DNA from: Isoptericola sp. BMS4
GTDB lineage: Bacteria > Actinomycetota > Actinomycetes > Actinomycetales > Cellulomonadaceae
Length of the DNA stretch: 64,000 nt
NCBI RefSeq assembly: GCF_011634835.1
Contig: NZ_SIRP01000001.1
Span: 2,232,034-2,296,033, forward strand
Reading direction: 5' to 3'
The notes below the pieces were generated by a model. That model did not search any database, was not told where the DNA came from, and worked only from the letters and a program-made list of their open reading frames with translations. Of the stretch, positions 24,938-33,037 are shown piece by piece. How positions within the stretch are numbered: position 1 is the first letter of the stretch; each line of letters starts with the position of its first letter. A program made the position numbers and the translations under genes.

Positions 24938-24965
24938 CTCATGGGGCCGTGCTCATGGGGCCGTG
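24938..24965. repeat. Perfect 14-bp tandem duplication
   Basis: CTCATGGGGCCGTG occurs twice head to tail, ending one base before the stop codon of the MazG-like gene. It lies in the 166-bp gap between the MazG-like and YdjM-like genes, which otherwise holds only the 24843 dyad. Confidence 0.8.
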
Positions 24966-24966
24966 G

Positions 24967-25431
24967 TCACCGGGCCGCGCGCCGGGCGAGGATCCCCGCC
25001 ACGTCGGGCGGCGTCCAGCCCTCGGGCTTGAGGACCTTGCCGTCCGCGCGGCGGAGCGGCGTGCCGTCGGGGCCGAGCTTGGCCATGTTGGAGGCGTGGA
25101 TGGCCGCGAACACGTCCTCGCCGGGGATGCCGCACTCCAGCTCCATGCCGTGCAGCACGTAGCGCAGGTCGCCGGTGGCGTCCGCGATCGCGGTGAGGTC
25201 CGCGTCGTCGGTGGTGAGGTCCGTCACCTCGGCCATGGCCTGCTCGACGACGGCGCGGGCCCGCGCGCCCAGAACCGCCTCGGTGAGCTCGGCGAACTCC
25301 TCGGCCACCAGCCGGTAGCGCAGGTGCAGCCGGTCTTTCGGCAGAGCGGCGCTCGGGGCGCCGTCGTTCACCGGCACGCCGAACGCGGTGTGGAACTCGC
25401 GCACCATGGCGCGCTCCGATGGCGTCGTCAT
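24967..25431 (-). CDS. MazG/PRA-PH-like nucleotide pyrophosphohydrolase
   Basis: The 154-residue all-alpha protein has the metal-binding pattern of MazG-type enzymes: RYRLVAEEFAELTEAVL near residue 39, then DLTAIADATGDLRYVLHG near 82. A downstream block IHASNMAKLGPDG is typical of the phosphoribosyl-ATP-pyrophosphohydrolase-like subgroup. It is predicted to cleave a (d)NTP to NMP and PPi, perhaps as a house-cleaning enzyme. The ATG at 25431 gives the family length. An ATG/GTG farther upstream (to 25470) is in frame but would add 13 residues with no homology pattern. Confidence 0.8.
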   Translation of the reverse strand: MTTPSERAMVREFHTAFGVPVNDGAPSAALPKDRLHLRYRLVAEEFAELTEAVLGARARAVVEQAMAEVTDLTTDDADLTAIADATGDLRYVLHGMELECGIPGEDVFAAIHASNMAKLGPDGTPLRRADGKVLKPEGWTPPDVAGILARRAAR

Positions 25432-25482
25432 GGAGCCATCCTGGCGGGTGGCCCCGTCAGGCGTCGTCACGAGCGCCCCGGT

Positions 25483-25513
25483 TTGCGAGAGCCCGCCCCG
25501 ATCGTGCTATGTT
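25483..25513 (+). promoter_or_regulatory. tRNA-Leu promoter
   Basis: TTGCGA (25483-25488) and TATGTT (25508-25513) are separated by 19 bp, in one of the few A+T-rich spots of the region. Transcription would start near 25520, about 40 nt before the mature tRNA. Confidence 0.5.
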
Positions 25514-25557
25514 TTTCCCCGCACCGCGACGGCCGGAAGGGCCGGAACGGTCCACCT

Positions 25558-25644
25558 GTCCGGGTGGCGGAATGGCAGACGCGCTAGCTTGAGGTGCTAG
25601 TGCCCGTATAGGGCGTGGGGGTTCAAGTCCCCCTCCGGACACCA
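25558..25644 (+). tRNA. tRNA-Leu (anticodon GAG)
   Basis: The 87-nt gene folds as a class II tRNA. Acceptor stem GTCCGGG pairs with TCCGGAC, followed by A and an encoded CCA (25642-25644). The anticodon stem CTAGC/GCTAG encloses loop TTGAGGT with anticodon GAG at 25591-25593, reading CUC and CUU. A long variable arm TGCCCGTATAGGGCG follows, then the T arm GGGGGTTCAAGTCCCCC. These features identify leucine. Confidence 0.97.
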
Positions 25645-25768
25645 TGCCTGAACAGGCAAGACGTGAAGAACCGAATCGCCGGGTACCCACTGATGGTCGA
25701 GGAAGCCGCGATTCGTCTCGAACTTCCGATGCGAGAGCATCGGCGGGATCCGAATGAGACAGCGGATC

Positions 25769-25803
25769 GAGACGCCCCGTCGCTCCACACGACGGGGCGT
25801 CTC
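25769..25803 (+). terminator. Strong hairpin downstream of tRNA-Leu
   Basis: A perfect 14-bp stem (25769-25782 with 25790-25803; GAGACGCCCCGTCG) with loop CTCCACA lies 124 nt after the tRNA. It is the probable end of the tRNA transcript, though without a T-tract. Between them is only a smaller stem-loop, CCGATGC-GAGA-GCATCGG at 25726-25743. The rest of the 327-bp gap 25645-25971 holds no gene that I can support. Confidence 0.75.
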
Positions 25804-25834
25804 GCGTCTCTGAGGTGGGACGTCCATACCTTGG

Positions 25835-25957
25835 GGGTTAGCGGCCAAAATGTGTGTCCGTCTCGGGCGTGTCGATGTCATCGGTGGGAGTGTCCGTTCT
25901 CCTGTCGTGGCCTGCACGGATACCCCGTCAGCGGACACACATTTTGACCGCTAACCC
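25835..25957. repeat. 123-bp inverted-repeat element near tRNA-Leu
   Basis: Arms 25835-25860 and 25932-25957 are complementary at 25 of 26 positions. Each arm carries the core CAAAATGTGTGTCCG, A+T-rich compared with its surroundings, and the loop is 71 nt. The element ends 14 bp after the stop of the minus-strand ABC ATPase gene. The one mismatch is a G·U wobble in minus-strand RNA, so that gene's mRNA could form an unbroken 26-bp stem. The form also suits a MITE-like remnant. No transposase and no obvious target duplication are visible. Confidence 0.8.
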
Positions 25958-25971
25958 GTGGTTGTCGTGCT

Positions 25972-26667
25972 TCAGATCGTCGTGGGTGCCACGCCCTCCT
26001 CGATCCGGGCGTCGAGCATCCGGACGGTGACGTCGACGGTCGCGAGCGTGGAGGCGTCGTGCGAGACGAGGAGCGTCGCGGCTCCGGTCTCCCCGGCCAG
26101 GCGGGTGATGAGCTCGACGACCTGGGTGCCGCGCTCGTGGTCGAGGGCGGAGGTCGGCTCGTCGACGAGCAGCACCTCGGGCCGTCCGACGAGGGCCCGG
26201 GCGATGGCGACGCGCTGCCGCTGCCCGCCCGACAGCTGGGCAGGGCGCTTGCCCGCGTGGTCGGCCACGCCGACGGCGTCGAGCAGCTCGAGGGCGCGGC
26301 CCCGCACGCTGGACGGGCGCCGGCCGCGCAGGTGGGCGTGCAGCTCGAGCTGCTCGAGCGCGGTGAGGGAGCCGAGCAGCTGCGGCGACTGGAAGACCAT
26401 GCCGAGGCGTTCGAGCCGCACCCGCGTGGACCGGGCGACCGTGGTGGTGGGGGTGAACACGACGTCGTCACCGATCGTGACGGTGCCGCTGCTGGGGCGG
26501 GTCAGGCCGGCGGCCACGGCCAGGAGGCTGGACTTGCCGGCGCCCGAGGGGCCGAGCAGGGCGGTGGTCGTCCCGGCGGGGACGGTGAGGTCGACGTCGT
26601 TCACGGCGGTCAGGGTGCTGTCGCCGTCGGGGTAGACGAGGGTGATGCCCTCCAGGTGCAGGTCCAC
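25972..26667 (-). CDS. ABC exporter ATP-binding protein (MacB/LolD type)
   Basis: The 231-residue ATPase has Walker A GPSGAGKSS near residue 39, Q-loop VFQSPQLLGSLTALEQ, signature LSGGQRQR near 144, Walker B VLLVDEPTSALD near 165 and switch His in LLVSHDASTL. The sequence class is that of MacB/LolD/FtsE transporters, which pair with an FtsX-like permease, here the gene immediately upstream. The GTG at 26667 follows AAGGAG. With the permease and the divergent two-component genes it forms a typical envelope-stress or antimicrobial-peptide export module. Confidence 0.9.
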   Translation of the reverse strand: MDLHLEGITLVYPDGDSTLTAVNDVDLTVPAGTTTALLGPSGAGKSSLLAVAAGLTRPSSGTVTIGDDVVFTPTTTVARSTRVRLERLGMVFQSPQLLGSLTALEQLELHAHLRGRRPSSVRGRALELLDAVGVADHAGKRPAQLSGGQRQRVAIARALVGRPEVLLVDEPTSALDHERGTQVVELITRLAGETGAATLLVSHDASTLATVDVTVRMLDARIEEGVAPTTI

Positions 26668-26709
26668 GGGGTGCGCTCCTTCTGGGGTCGGGGGGGGAGG
26701 GTGGGGCAG

Positions 26710-27804
26710 TCAGCGGGCGGCCAGCGCGGCGTGCGGGTCGATGCGGGTGATGCGTGCCACGGACACGGCGGCTCCTGCGAGGCCGAGCACCACGAGGCCG
26801 GCGGCCGGCACGAGCGTGGTCGCGGTCGTGACCACGACCGGCACGGCGGCGGGCAGCAGGAGGGCGCCGGCGACGCTCAGCGCGGTACCCACGGCGACCC
26901 CGCCGGCGAGGACGACGGCGGCCTGGCCGAGGGCGTCGCGCAGCAGGTAGCCGGTGGGGGCGCCGAGGGCCTTGAGCACGGCGACGTCGCCGGAGCGGCT
27001 GATCGTCCAGACGGTGAAGAACGCCCCGACCACGAGTGCGGAGATGACGAGCAGGAACGCCTGCATCGTCGTCAGGGACGTGTTCTCCCCGGCGAAGGAC
27101 GGTACCGCCGAGCGGGCGTCCGCCGTCGTGACGGTGGTGGTGCCGAGCTCGGCGTCGGCGGCCGCGAGCGCGGCGTCGTCGGCGTCGTCGGTGGTGGTCA
27201 TGGCGACGACGGTGGCCACGGGGGTGCCGGGCCCGCCGCGGGCTCCGACGGCCTGCCAGTCCTCCAGGGTGGTCCACACGACCGGGGTGTGGGAGAACGA
27301 CTGGTCCGCGTCGACCGTCTCGGCGACGGTGAGCTCGCTGCCGCCCAGGGTCACGGTGTCGCCCTCGCCGGCGCCGAGCGCGGCGGCGGCGCCGGCGGTC
27401 AGCACGACGGTCCCGGGCCGGACGTCGCCGGGGCCCGCGGGCACCAGGTCCGTGCCGTCGGGAACCCCGAGCGCGGTGACCGACGCGGTCGTGCCGCCGG
27501 CCTCGGCGCGGGTCGTGGCCACGCCGAGGGGGTCGGCGGACGCGACGCCGGGCACCTGCGCCCAGCGCTCCCACTGGTCGGGGGCCACCCGCGACGCGGT
27601 GAACTCCGGCGCGTCGCCGTCGGCGGGCATGGAGAAGGCGAGGTGGTCGGCCGGCAGGTCGGTCACCGCCGACGTCGACTCCCGCGCGAGCCCCGCGGTG
27701 AGCGAGGCGAGGAAGGTGACGAGGAAGGTGATCAGGACGATCACCACGGACATGAGGACGAAGCGTCCACGGGCATGCTTCAGATCGCGCAGGGCGACGA
27801 ACAC
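26710..27804 (-). CDS. FtsX/MacB-like ABC exporter permease
   Basis: The 364-residue membrane protein has one N-terminal transmembrane helix (VLMSVVIVLITFLVTFLASL) and a long extracytoplasmic domain of about 200 residues. Three C-terminal helices follow (FLLVISALVVGAFFTVWTI; AVVLAGGVAVGTALSVAGALL; LVVLGLAGAAVSVARI). This is the FtsX/MacB permease plan. The GTG at 27804 is supported by GGAGG five bases upstream; an in-frame extension to 27870 lacks one. The partner ATPase is 42 nt downstream. The exported substrate is unknown. Confidence 0.87.
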   Translation of the reverse strand: MFVALRDLKHARGRFVLMSVVIVLITFLVTFLASLTAGLARESTSAVTDLPADHLAFSMPADGDAPEFTASRVAPDQWERWAQVPGVASADPLGVATTRAEAGGTTASVTALGVPDGTDLVPAGPGDVRPGTVVLTAGAAAALGAGEGDTVTLGGSELTVAETVDADQSFSHTPVVWTTLEDWQAVGARGGPGTPVATVVAMTTTDDADDAALAAADAELGTTTVTTADARSAVPSFAGENTSLTTMQAFLLVISALVVGAFFTVWTISRSGDVAVLKALGAPTGYLLRDALGQAAVVLAGGVAVGTALSVAGALLLPAAVPVVVTTATTLVPAAGLVVLGLAGAAVSVARITRIDPHAALAAR

Positions 27805-27965
27805 GGATACCTCCGGAGGTGGCTGCGGGGATGCTGCTTCCAGCCTCGGCGGCACGCGTGCCCGGGTCATCGGGACCGGGAGTGATCCTGCCGCGCCGAA
27901 CGGTGGCCCCGCCGCTCCACCTTTCGGACGATGCGGCCGGGGCCCGCGCGGCTACCGTTGACGTC

Positions 27966-29207
27966 GTGAAGCGACACGTCCTGCCCTCCGCGACGAGGAG
28001 CCTCGTCGTCGGGCTGGACGTGCTGTTCGTGCTGCTCGTCGCGGTGGCGGTCGTCCAGTCCCCGGCACGTGCCAGGGTGCCGGCGGCGCTCGTCGCCGCG
28101 GTGTTCCTCGCCGTCTACCTGTGGGGCCGGACGGCGGTGCGGGTGCACGAGCGTCCCGTCGCTGCCCCGCGCGGCGTCTGGTGGCCCGACGCCGCCTGGG
28201 TCGCCGGGCTCCTCGTCGCCTGGGTCGTGCTGCTGTGGTTCTCGCCCGCGGCGCTGTGGATCGCGTTCGGGCTGATGCTGCTGCAGATGCACGTGCTCGG
28301 CCCCCACCGGGGCACCGTCGCCGTGGCGTTGACGACCGCCGTCGCCGTCGCCGACGGCCTGCTCGTCCAGGTCGGGCCGGGGGACCCGTGGACCGGGTAC
28401 GTCCTCGGTCCGCTCCTCGGGGCCGGGGTCGCCGTGGGCGTCGTCCTCGGCATCGAGGCGTTCGTCCGCGAGTCGCAGACGCGCCAGCGCACGGTCGAGG
28501 AGCTCACCCGGGCGCGCCGTCACCTCGCCCGGGCGGAGCGGGATCGGGTCGTCACCGACGAGCGGGCCCGCCTCGCGCGCGACATCCACGACACCCTGGC
28601 GCAGTCGCTGTCGGCGATCGAGCTGCTGCTGCGCACCGCCCAGGTCACGATCGGCGCGGACGACGACAGGGCCCGCGACCTCGTCGGGCAGGCGCGCGGC
28701 GCCGCCCGCGACAGCCTCGCCGAGGCCCGCCGGGTCGTGGAGGACCTCACCCCGACGGAGCTCGAACGCTCCACCACGTTGCTGGCGGCGCTGCACGCCG
28801 TCGCGGACCGCACCGCGTCGTCCCACGACGAGGGCACGGGGCGCAGGCTGTCCGTCACGGTGCACACCGGCGGGACCGCACGTCCCCTGCCGGTGCCTCT
28901 GGAGACGGCGCTGCTGAGGATCGCCCAGTCGGCGCTGGCGAACGTCGCCGAGCACGCCGACGCCGAGCACGCCCGCGTCACGCTCACCTTCGAACCCGAC
29001 ACCGTCACCCTCGACGTCGTGGACGACGGCGTCGGCTTCGACCCGGACGCCGCCACCGAGCGGCCCGGTGCCCGCGGGTTCGGCCTTCCCGCGATCCGCT
29101 CCAGGGCCGGCGAGCTCGGCGGCTCCGTCGCGCTGGAGTCGGCGCCGGGCGCGGGGACCGCGCTCGCCGTGACGCTGCCGACCGGGGACGGGGAGACGCG
29201 GCGATGA
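27966..29207 (+). CDS. NarL/DegS-class sensor histidine kinase
   Basis: The 413-residue kinase has about six N-terminal transmembrane helices (residues 10-165), a short linker, the HisKA_3 box ERARLARDIHDTLAQSLSAIELL with phospho-acceptor His208, and a HATPase_c domain (DVVDDGVGFDPD, GFGLPAIRSRAGELGG). It lacks a large extracellular loop, so it belongs to the intramembrane-sensing type often linked to ABC exporters. TACCGT lies seven bases before the GTG, indicating a leaderless start. The stop overlaps the regulator ATG by 4 nt. It is divergent from the ABC exporter. Confidence 0.92.
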   Translation: MKRHVLPSATRSLVVGLDVLFVLLVAVAVVQSPARARVPAALVAAVFLAVYLWGRTAVRVHERPVAAPRGVWWPDAAWVAGLLVAWVVLLWFSPAALWIAFGLMLLQMHVLGPHRGTVAVALTTAVAVADGLLVQVGPGDPWTGYVLGPLLGAGVAVGVVLGIEAFVRESQTRQRTVEELTRARRHLARAERDRVVTDERARLARDIHDTLAQSLSAIELLLRTAQVTIGADDDRARDLVGQARGAARDSLAEARRVVEDLTPTELERSTTLLAALHAVADRTASSHDEGTGRRLSVTVHTGGTARPLPVPLETALLRIAQSALANVAEHADAEHARVTLTFEPDTVTLDVVDDGVGFDPDAATERPGARGFGLPAIRSRAGELGGSVALESAPGAGTALAVTLPTGDGETRR

Positions 29208-29860
29208 GCGAGCCCGCGACCGTGCCCGTCGCCGCCGCGAGGATCGACGTCGTCCTCGCGGACGACCACCCCGTCGTGCGCGCGGGGCTGCGTGCCGTGG
29301 TCGACAGCCGGCCCGACATGCGCGTGGTCCACGAGACGGCCACCGCCGAAGAGCCGCTCGCCTGGCTCGAGGCCGGCGGGCGGGCCGACGTCATCCTCCT
29401 CGACCTGCGCTTCGGCGAGGCCCGCATGGGCGGTGCCGAGGCCGCCGGCCGCATCATCCGGCAGCACGCGATCCCCGTGCTCGTGGTGACCACCTACGGC
29501 ACCGACGCCGACATCCTCGCCGCCGTCGAGGCCGGCGCCACCGGCTACCTGCTCAAGGACGCGCCCACCGACGAGCTCGCCCGCGCCATCCGGTCCGCCG
29601 CCGCGGGCGAGGTCGCGCTCGCGGGCGACGTCCAACGCCGTCTGCTGGGTCGCATGCGCTCCCCGCACGAGAGCCTCAGCGCTCGTGAGCTCGAGGTGCT
29701 GCGCCTGGTCGACGCCGGCCGGTCGAACGACGCCGTCGCCCGCGAGCTCTTCGTCTCCGTCGCCACCGTCAAGTCCCACCTCGCGCACATCAACACCAAG
29801 CTCGGCACCCGGTCCCGCACCGAGGCCGCCGCCACCGCCCGCGAGCGCGGCATGCTCTGA
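29204..29860 (+). CDS. NarL-family response regulator
   Basis: The 218-residue protein joins a receiver domain and a LuxR-type helix-turn-helix. The receiver has the acidic pair in VLADDHPVVRAG, phospho-acceptor Asp67 in ILLDLRFGEA, and the conserved Thr and Lys in VVTTYG and LLKDAP. The output domain reads LSARELEVLRLVDAG...FVSVATVKSHLAHI. The segment LDLRFGEARMGG is two or three residues longer than the usual LDLRMP loop. It is translationally coupled to the kinase. The likely target is the divergent ABC exporter promoter. Confidence 0.93.
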   Translation: MSEPATVPVAAARIDVVLADDHPVVRAGLRAVVDSRPDMRVVHETATAEEPLAWLEAGGRADVILLDLRFGEARMGGAEAAGRIIRQHAIPVLVVTTYGTDADILAAVEAGATGYLLKDAPTDELARAIRSAAAGEVALAGDVQRRLLGRMRSPHESLSARELEVLRLVDAGRSNDAVARELFVSVATVKSHLAHINTKLGTRSRTEAAATARERGML

Positions 29861-29912
29861 CGAACCGGCGCCACACCGAGCAGATCCGCAGGTCAGGAGC
29901 CACAATGGCCGC

Positions 29913-30950
29913 ATGGCGCGACGAGCTTCCTTCGAGACGACGGTGCACGGCACGCCGGTGCGCGTGCGGCGGTGGAACGGCTACGGCAAGAACCCGCGCC
30001 TGTACGTCGGGACGCCGGACGGTGAACGACTCGGGTACTGGTGCCTGACGACCTCGCGGGCCGTCGTCCAGGACGGCGCCGACGCCGGGACGGTCGCGCC
30101 GGTGGTGACGGCGGCAGCCGCCGCGTTCCTGGACGCCGAGCGCGGGCCGGCGGCTGCGGAGGGGCCGTCGGTGCCGCCGACGCCGCCTGCCGGCGCACCG
30201 TCCGTGGTCGTCGCAGGGTCTCCCGCAGCGGCGCGCCGGCCGCACGGCCGCCCGGCCCGACGCCGCCGGGACGCGACGACGTCGGGCGCCGAGGTGCTCG
30301 GGGCGATGGACGACGACCTGGCCGCCAACCGTCCGGGCGAGGCGCTGCGCGTCGCGCTCGAGCGGCACCGCACGGCGCTGCCGCTCGCGCGCCGGCTCCG
30401 GGACGACCTCAGCGGGGCCACGCGTCGCGACCCGTGGCGGGTGGGGTGGAAGGGCGAACGCGTCGTCGGCAGGATGCTCGACCGGATGGCGGTGAAGGAT
30501 CCCCGGTGGCGGGTGCTGCACTCCATCCCCGATCCCGTCCCCGGCTTCAACCCTGACAAGGACATCGACCACCTCGTCATCGGGCCGACGGGCGTGTTCG
30601 CCGTCAACACCAAGCACTTCCGCCGGGCGAGCATCACGATCGGCGACACGTTCGCCTGGTACCGGGGCCGTCAGGAGGACCTCCCGGCGAAAGCGGTGCG
30701 TGAGGCACGGCGCGCCGGGCAGCGCCTGCAGTCCGTGTGCGGGTTCCCGGTCGACGTCGTCCCGGTGCTCGCCTTCGTGGCGCCGAAGCAGATCACGACG
30801 CAGCGGCGGCGGCCGGACACCTCCGTCTTCGTCGTCCACCACCGCGGCCTGACCGACGCGATCCGCGCCCACGGCGGCCGCCCGATCCCGGGGTACGACG
30901 CGGACACCCTGTACGAGGCCGCCCGGAGAAGGAGCACCTGGCAGGCCTGA
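29913..30950 (+). CDS. NERD domain protein (nuclease-related)
   Basis: The 345-residue protein has an N-terminal 60-residue domain of unknown type (GTPVRVRRWNGYGKNPRLYV), an Arg/Pro/Ala-rich linker near residues 80-115, and a NERD domain from about 175. The domain has GWKGERVVGRMLD, HSIPDPVPGFNPDKDIDHLVIGP and VFAVNTKHF. The E...D...K arrangement of the restriction-endonuclease-like fold is visible (the E of GERVV, the D of DIDHLV, the K of NTKHF). NERD proteins are predicted nucleases in DNA processing, but activity is unproven for most. CACAAT six bases before the ATG suggests a leaderless start. Confidence 0.85.
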   Translation: MARRASFETTVHGTPVRVRRWNGYGKNPRLYVGTPDGERLGYWCLTTSRAVVQDGADAGTVAPVVTAAAAAFLDAERGPAAAEGPSVPPTPPAGAPSVVVAGSPAAARRPHGRPARRRRDATTSGAEVLGAMDDDLAANRPGEALRVALERHRTALPLARRLRDDLSGATRRDPWRVGWKGERVVGRMLDRMAVKDPRWRVLHSIPDPVPGFNPDKDIDHLVIGPTGVFAVNTKHFRRASITIGDTFAWYRGRQEDLPAKAVREARRAGQRLQSVCGFPVDVVPVLAFVAPKQITTQRRRPDTSVFVVHHRGLTDAIRAHGGRPIPGYDADTLYEAARRRSTWQA

Positions 30951-30962
30951 CGGCACCCGACC

Positions 30963-30980
30963 CGGCGGCGCGCGCCGCCG
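30963..30980. terminator. 18-bp GC palindrome after the NERD gene
   Basis: CGGCGGCGC followed by GCGCCGCCG is a perfect palindrome starting 12 nt after the stop. It may form a tight hairpin. The rest of the gap to 31071 shows only a GAGAGGAG ribosome site for the next gene. Confidence 0.4.
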
Positions 30981-31071
30981 TTCGTCGCGACGTCACGGTG
31001 CGTCGGCGCGGGCACCGGGCCTGGCCAGGTCTCCTGCGGCACACTGGGCCGGGTCGGGGAGAGGAGACCGT

Positions 31072-32253
31072 GTGTCGGTCGACAGCAGGGAGAACGTCCC
31101 CGCCTGGCTGCGGACGTCGGCGGGGTGGTCGTGGCGCCTCATCGCGCTGACGGCGGCGGTGGCGCTGGTCTTCTGGGCCACCGCGCAGGTGCAGCTCGTC
31201 TTCGTGGCGGTGTTCCTCGGGCTGGTGTTCGCGTCGGTGCTGAGCCCGGTCGCCGACCTGTACGGCAAGGTGATGCCGCGCCCGCTCGCGACGGCGCTCG
31301 CGATCCTGTCCGCCTTCCTCGTGCTCGGCGGCCTGCTGACGTACGTGGTGGCGTCCGTGGCGGGCCAGTGGGAGCGGCTCGCGGGCCAGTTCGACACGGG
31401 CCTCGGGCAGATCGTCGACTACCTGGAGAGCGGTCCGTTCGGGCTGAGCGTCACCCTGGAGCAGATCAACGAGTGGATCGACCAGGGCCGCCAGTGGGTG
31501 AACGAGAACGCGGACTCCCTGCTGAGCCAGGCCGCGCAGGGCGCGGGCTCGGTCGCCGAGGGCTTCGCCATCTTCGCCCTGGCCATCTTCTGCACCGTGT
31601 TCTTCGTGGCGTCGGGCGCCAAGATGTGGGCCTGGTTCCTGGAGCAGATCCCGGAGCGGCACCGCACGCGCTGGCAGGTGGCCGCGGGCGCGGGCTGGTA
31701 CAGCTTCTCGGGCTACGCGCGCGGCACGGTGATCATCGCGTTCATCGACGGTGTGCTCGCGTTCGTGCTGCTGACGATCCTCGGGGTGCCGCTGGCCGCG
31801 CCGCTCGCCGTGCTCGTGTTCATCGGCGCGTTCATCCCGCTGATCGGCGCCCCGCTCGCGATGATCATCGCCGCGGTCGTGGCGCTCGCGGCGCAGGGGT
31901 TCGTCACGGCGCTGATCGTCACCATCGGCATCGCGCTGATCGGCCAGCTCGAGGGGCACGTGCTGCAGCCGTGGATCATGGGCAGGCAGGTGGCGCTGCA
32001 CCCGGTCGTCATCGGCGTCGGAGTCACGGCCGGGACCGTGCTGGCGGGGATCCTCGGCGCCATCATCGCCGTGCCGCTCATCGCGGTCGCGTGGACCGTC
32101 TTCTCCACCCTGCGCGGGGACCGCCCGCACCCGGAGCTGGCCGCCGCCGAGGCAGGGCTCCTCGACGTCAGGGACGACGACGTGGGCGGCGACAGCGCCG
32201 GCGAGGACACCCCTGACACGAACCGTCACGACGGGCCGTCACCAGGCAAATGA
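31072..32253 (+). CDS. AI-2E family transporter (PerM/TqsA-like membrane protein)
   Basis: The 393-residue protein has the seven-to-eight-helix plan of the AI-2E exporter family. An N-terminal helix pair is followed by a roughly 100-residue amphipathic stretch (GQIVDYLESG...QINEWIDQGRQW). The conserved core has GTVIIAFIDGVLAFVLLTILGVPLA and FIPLIGAPLAMIIA, then GHVLQPWIMGRQVALHPVVI. Substrates of such proteins vary (autoinducer-2, ions, unknown). The acidic C-terminal tail DVRDDDVGGDSAGEDTP is poorly conserved in kind. The GTG at 31072 follows GAGAGGAG. Confidence 0.87.
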   Translation: MSVDSRENVPAWLRTSAGWSWRLIALTAAVALVFWATAQVQLVFVAVFLGLVFASVLSPVADLYGKVMPRPLATALAILSAFLVLGGLLTYVVASVAGQWERLAGQFDTGLGQIVDYLESGPFGLSVTLEQINEWIDQGRQWVNENADSLLSQAAQGAGSVAEGFAIFALAIFCTVFFVASGAKMWAWFLEQIPERHRTRWQVAAGAGWYSFSGYARGTVIIAFIDGVLAFVLLTILGVPLAAPLAVLVFIGAFIPLIGAPLAMIIAAVVALAAQGFVTALIVTIGIALIGQLEGHVLQPWIMGRQVALHPVVIGVGVTAGTVLAGILGAIIAVPLIAVAWTVFSTLRGDRPHPELAAAEAGLLDVRDDDVGGDSAGEDTPDTNRHDGPSPGK

Positions 32254-32290
32254 CGTGATCGTGCGGCCGGGCGCGTGCCACGATGCGGGC

Positions 32291-32893
32291 ATGGAACCGT
32301 TCGTCCTCGCCACCGACCGCGTCCGCCTGTCCGTGCCCACGCCCGCCGACGTGGACCGGGTGGCCGAGATCTGCGCCGACCCGGCGATCGCGCGCTGGAC
32401 CACCGTCCCGTCCCCGTACACGCGGTCCGACGCCGAGGGGTTCGTCTCGGGGTTCGTCAACGACGGCTGGGCCCAGGAGAAGGACTTCACCTGGGCGGTG
32501 CGCGCCCCCGGCGAGACCGACGGCCCGGTGCTCGGCATGGTCGGCATGTCGCGGGCGGGGGAGCCCGGTACCGAGCTGTCGGGCGAGGTGGGCTACTGGT
32601 GCGCGCCCGACGCCCGCGGCGGCGGCCTGACGACGGAGGCGGCGCGCCTCGTCGTCGACTGGTCGCTCGACCCGGAGGGCCTGGGGCTCGGCGTCGTGCG
32701 GTGGCGCGCGAACGTCGGCAACTGGGCGTCGCGCCGCGTCGCGTGGAAGCTCGGGTTCCGGTTCGAGGGCACCCTGCGGCGGTTCGGCCAGCAGCGCGGC
32801 CGGCTCGTCGACTCGTGGGTGGCCTCGCTCGTCCCGGAGGACCGGCGCGGGCCGAACGAGCCCTGGCCCGCGGAGGCGGTCACCGCGGCCTGA
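32291..32893 (+). CDS. RimJ/RimL-type GNAT acetyltransferase
   Basis: The 200-residue protein matches GNAT enzymes that acetylate N-terminal amino groups or small molecules. Blocks are LATDRVRLSVPTPADVDRVAEIC at the N-terminus, GEVGYWCAPDARGGGLTTEAARLVVDW near residue 97 holding the acetyl-CoA loop, and VRWRANVGNWASRRVAWKLGFRFEGTLR near 137, the RimJ/RimL signature with its N-x-S. The ATG lies six bases after CACGAT (32279-32284), a candidate leaderless start. The target is unknown. A large hairpin follows at 32924-32965. Confidence 0.88.
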   Translation: MEPFVLATDRVRLSVPTPADVDRVAEICADPAIARWTTVPSPYTRSDAEGFVSGFVNDGWAQEKDFTWAVRAPGETDGPVLGMVGMSRAGEPGTELSGEVGYWCAPDARGGGLTTEAARLVVDWSLDPEGLGLGVVRWRANVGNWASRRVAWKLGFRFEGTLRRFGQQRGRLVDSWVASLVPEDRRGPNEPWPAEAVTAA

Positions 32894-32923
32894 CCAGGGC
32901 CCGCACGACCGGAGCCGGCGTGC

Positions 32924-32965
32924 CCGGGGCCGGCGCCACCGGAATTCCGGTTGCGCCGGCCCCGG
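32924..32965 (+). terminator. Long hairpin between the GNAT and ABC-F genes
   Basis: CCGGGGCCGGCGC (32924-32936) pairs with its exact complement at 32953-32965. After one C/T mismatch the stem continues as ACCGG-AATT-CCGGT. The total is 18 bp with a 4-nt loop, 31 nt after the GNAT stop. It is the likely terminator of that gene, or part of the ABC-F leader if transcription reads through. Confidence 0.75.
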
Positions 32966-33037
32966 CCGCGTGGCACCCTCGTGGCCGTCCCCGCGGGCTG
33001 GCCGCGTGTGAGAGGGGGCGGACGGAAGGACGGCACG

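Noticed and set aside
25615-25947. A 110-codon frame after tRNA-Leu
   Set aside because: It starts inside the tRNA, spans a terminator hairpin and the inverted repeat, and has no recognisable sequence.
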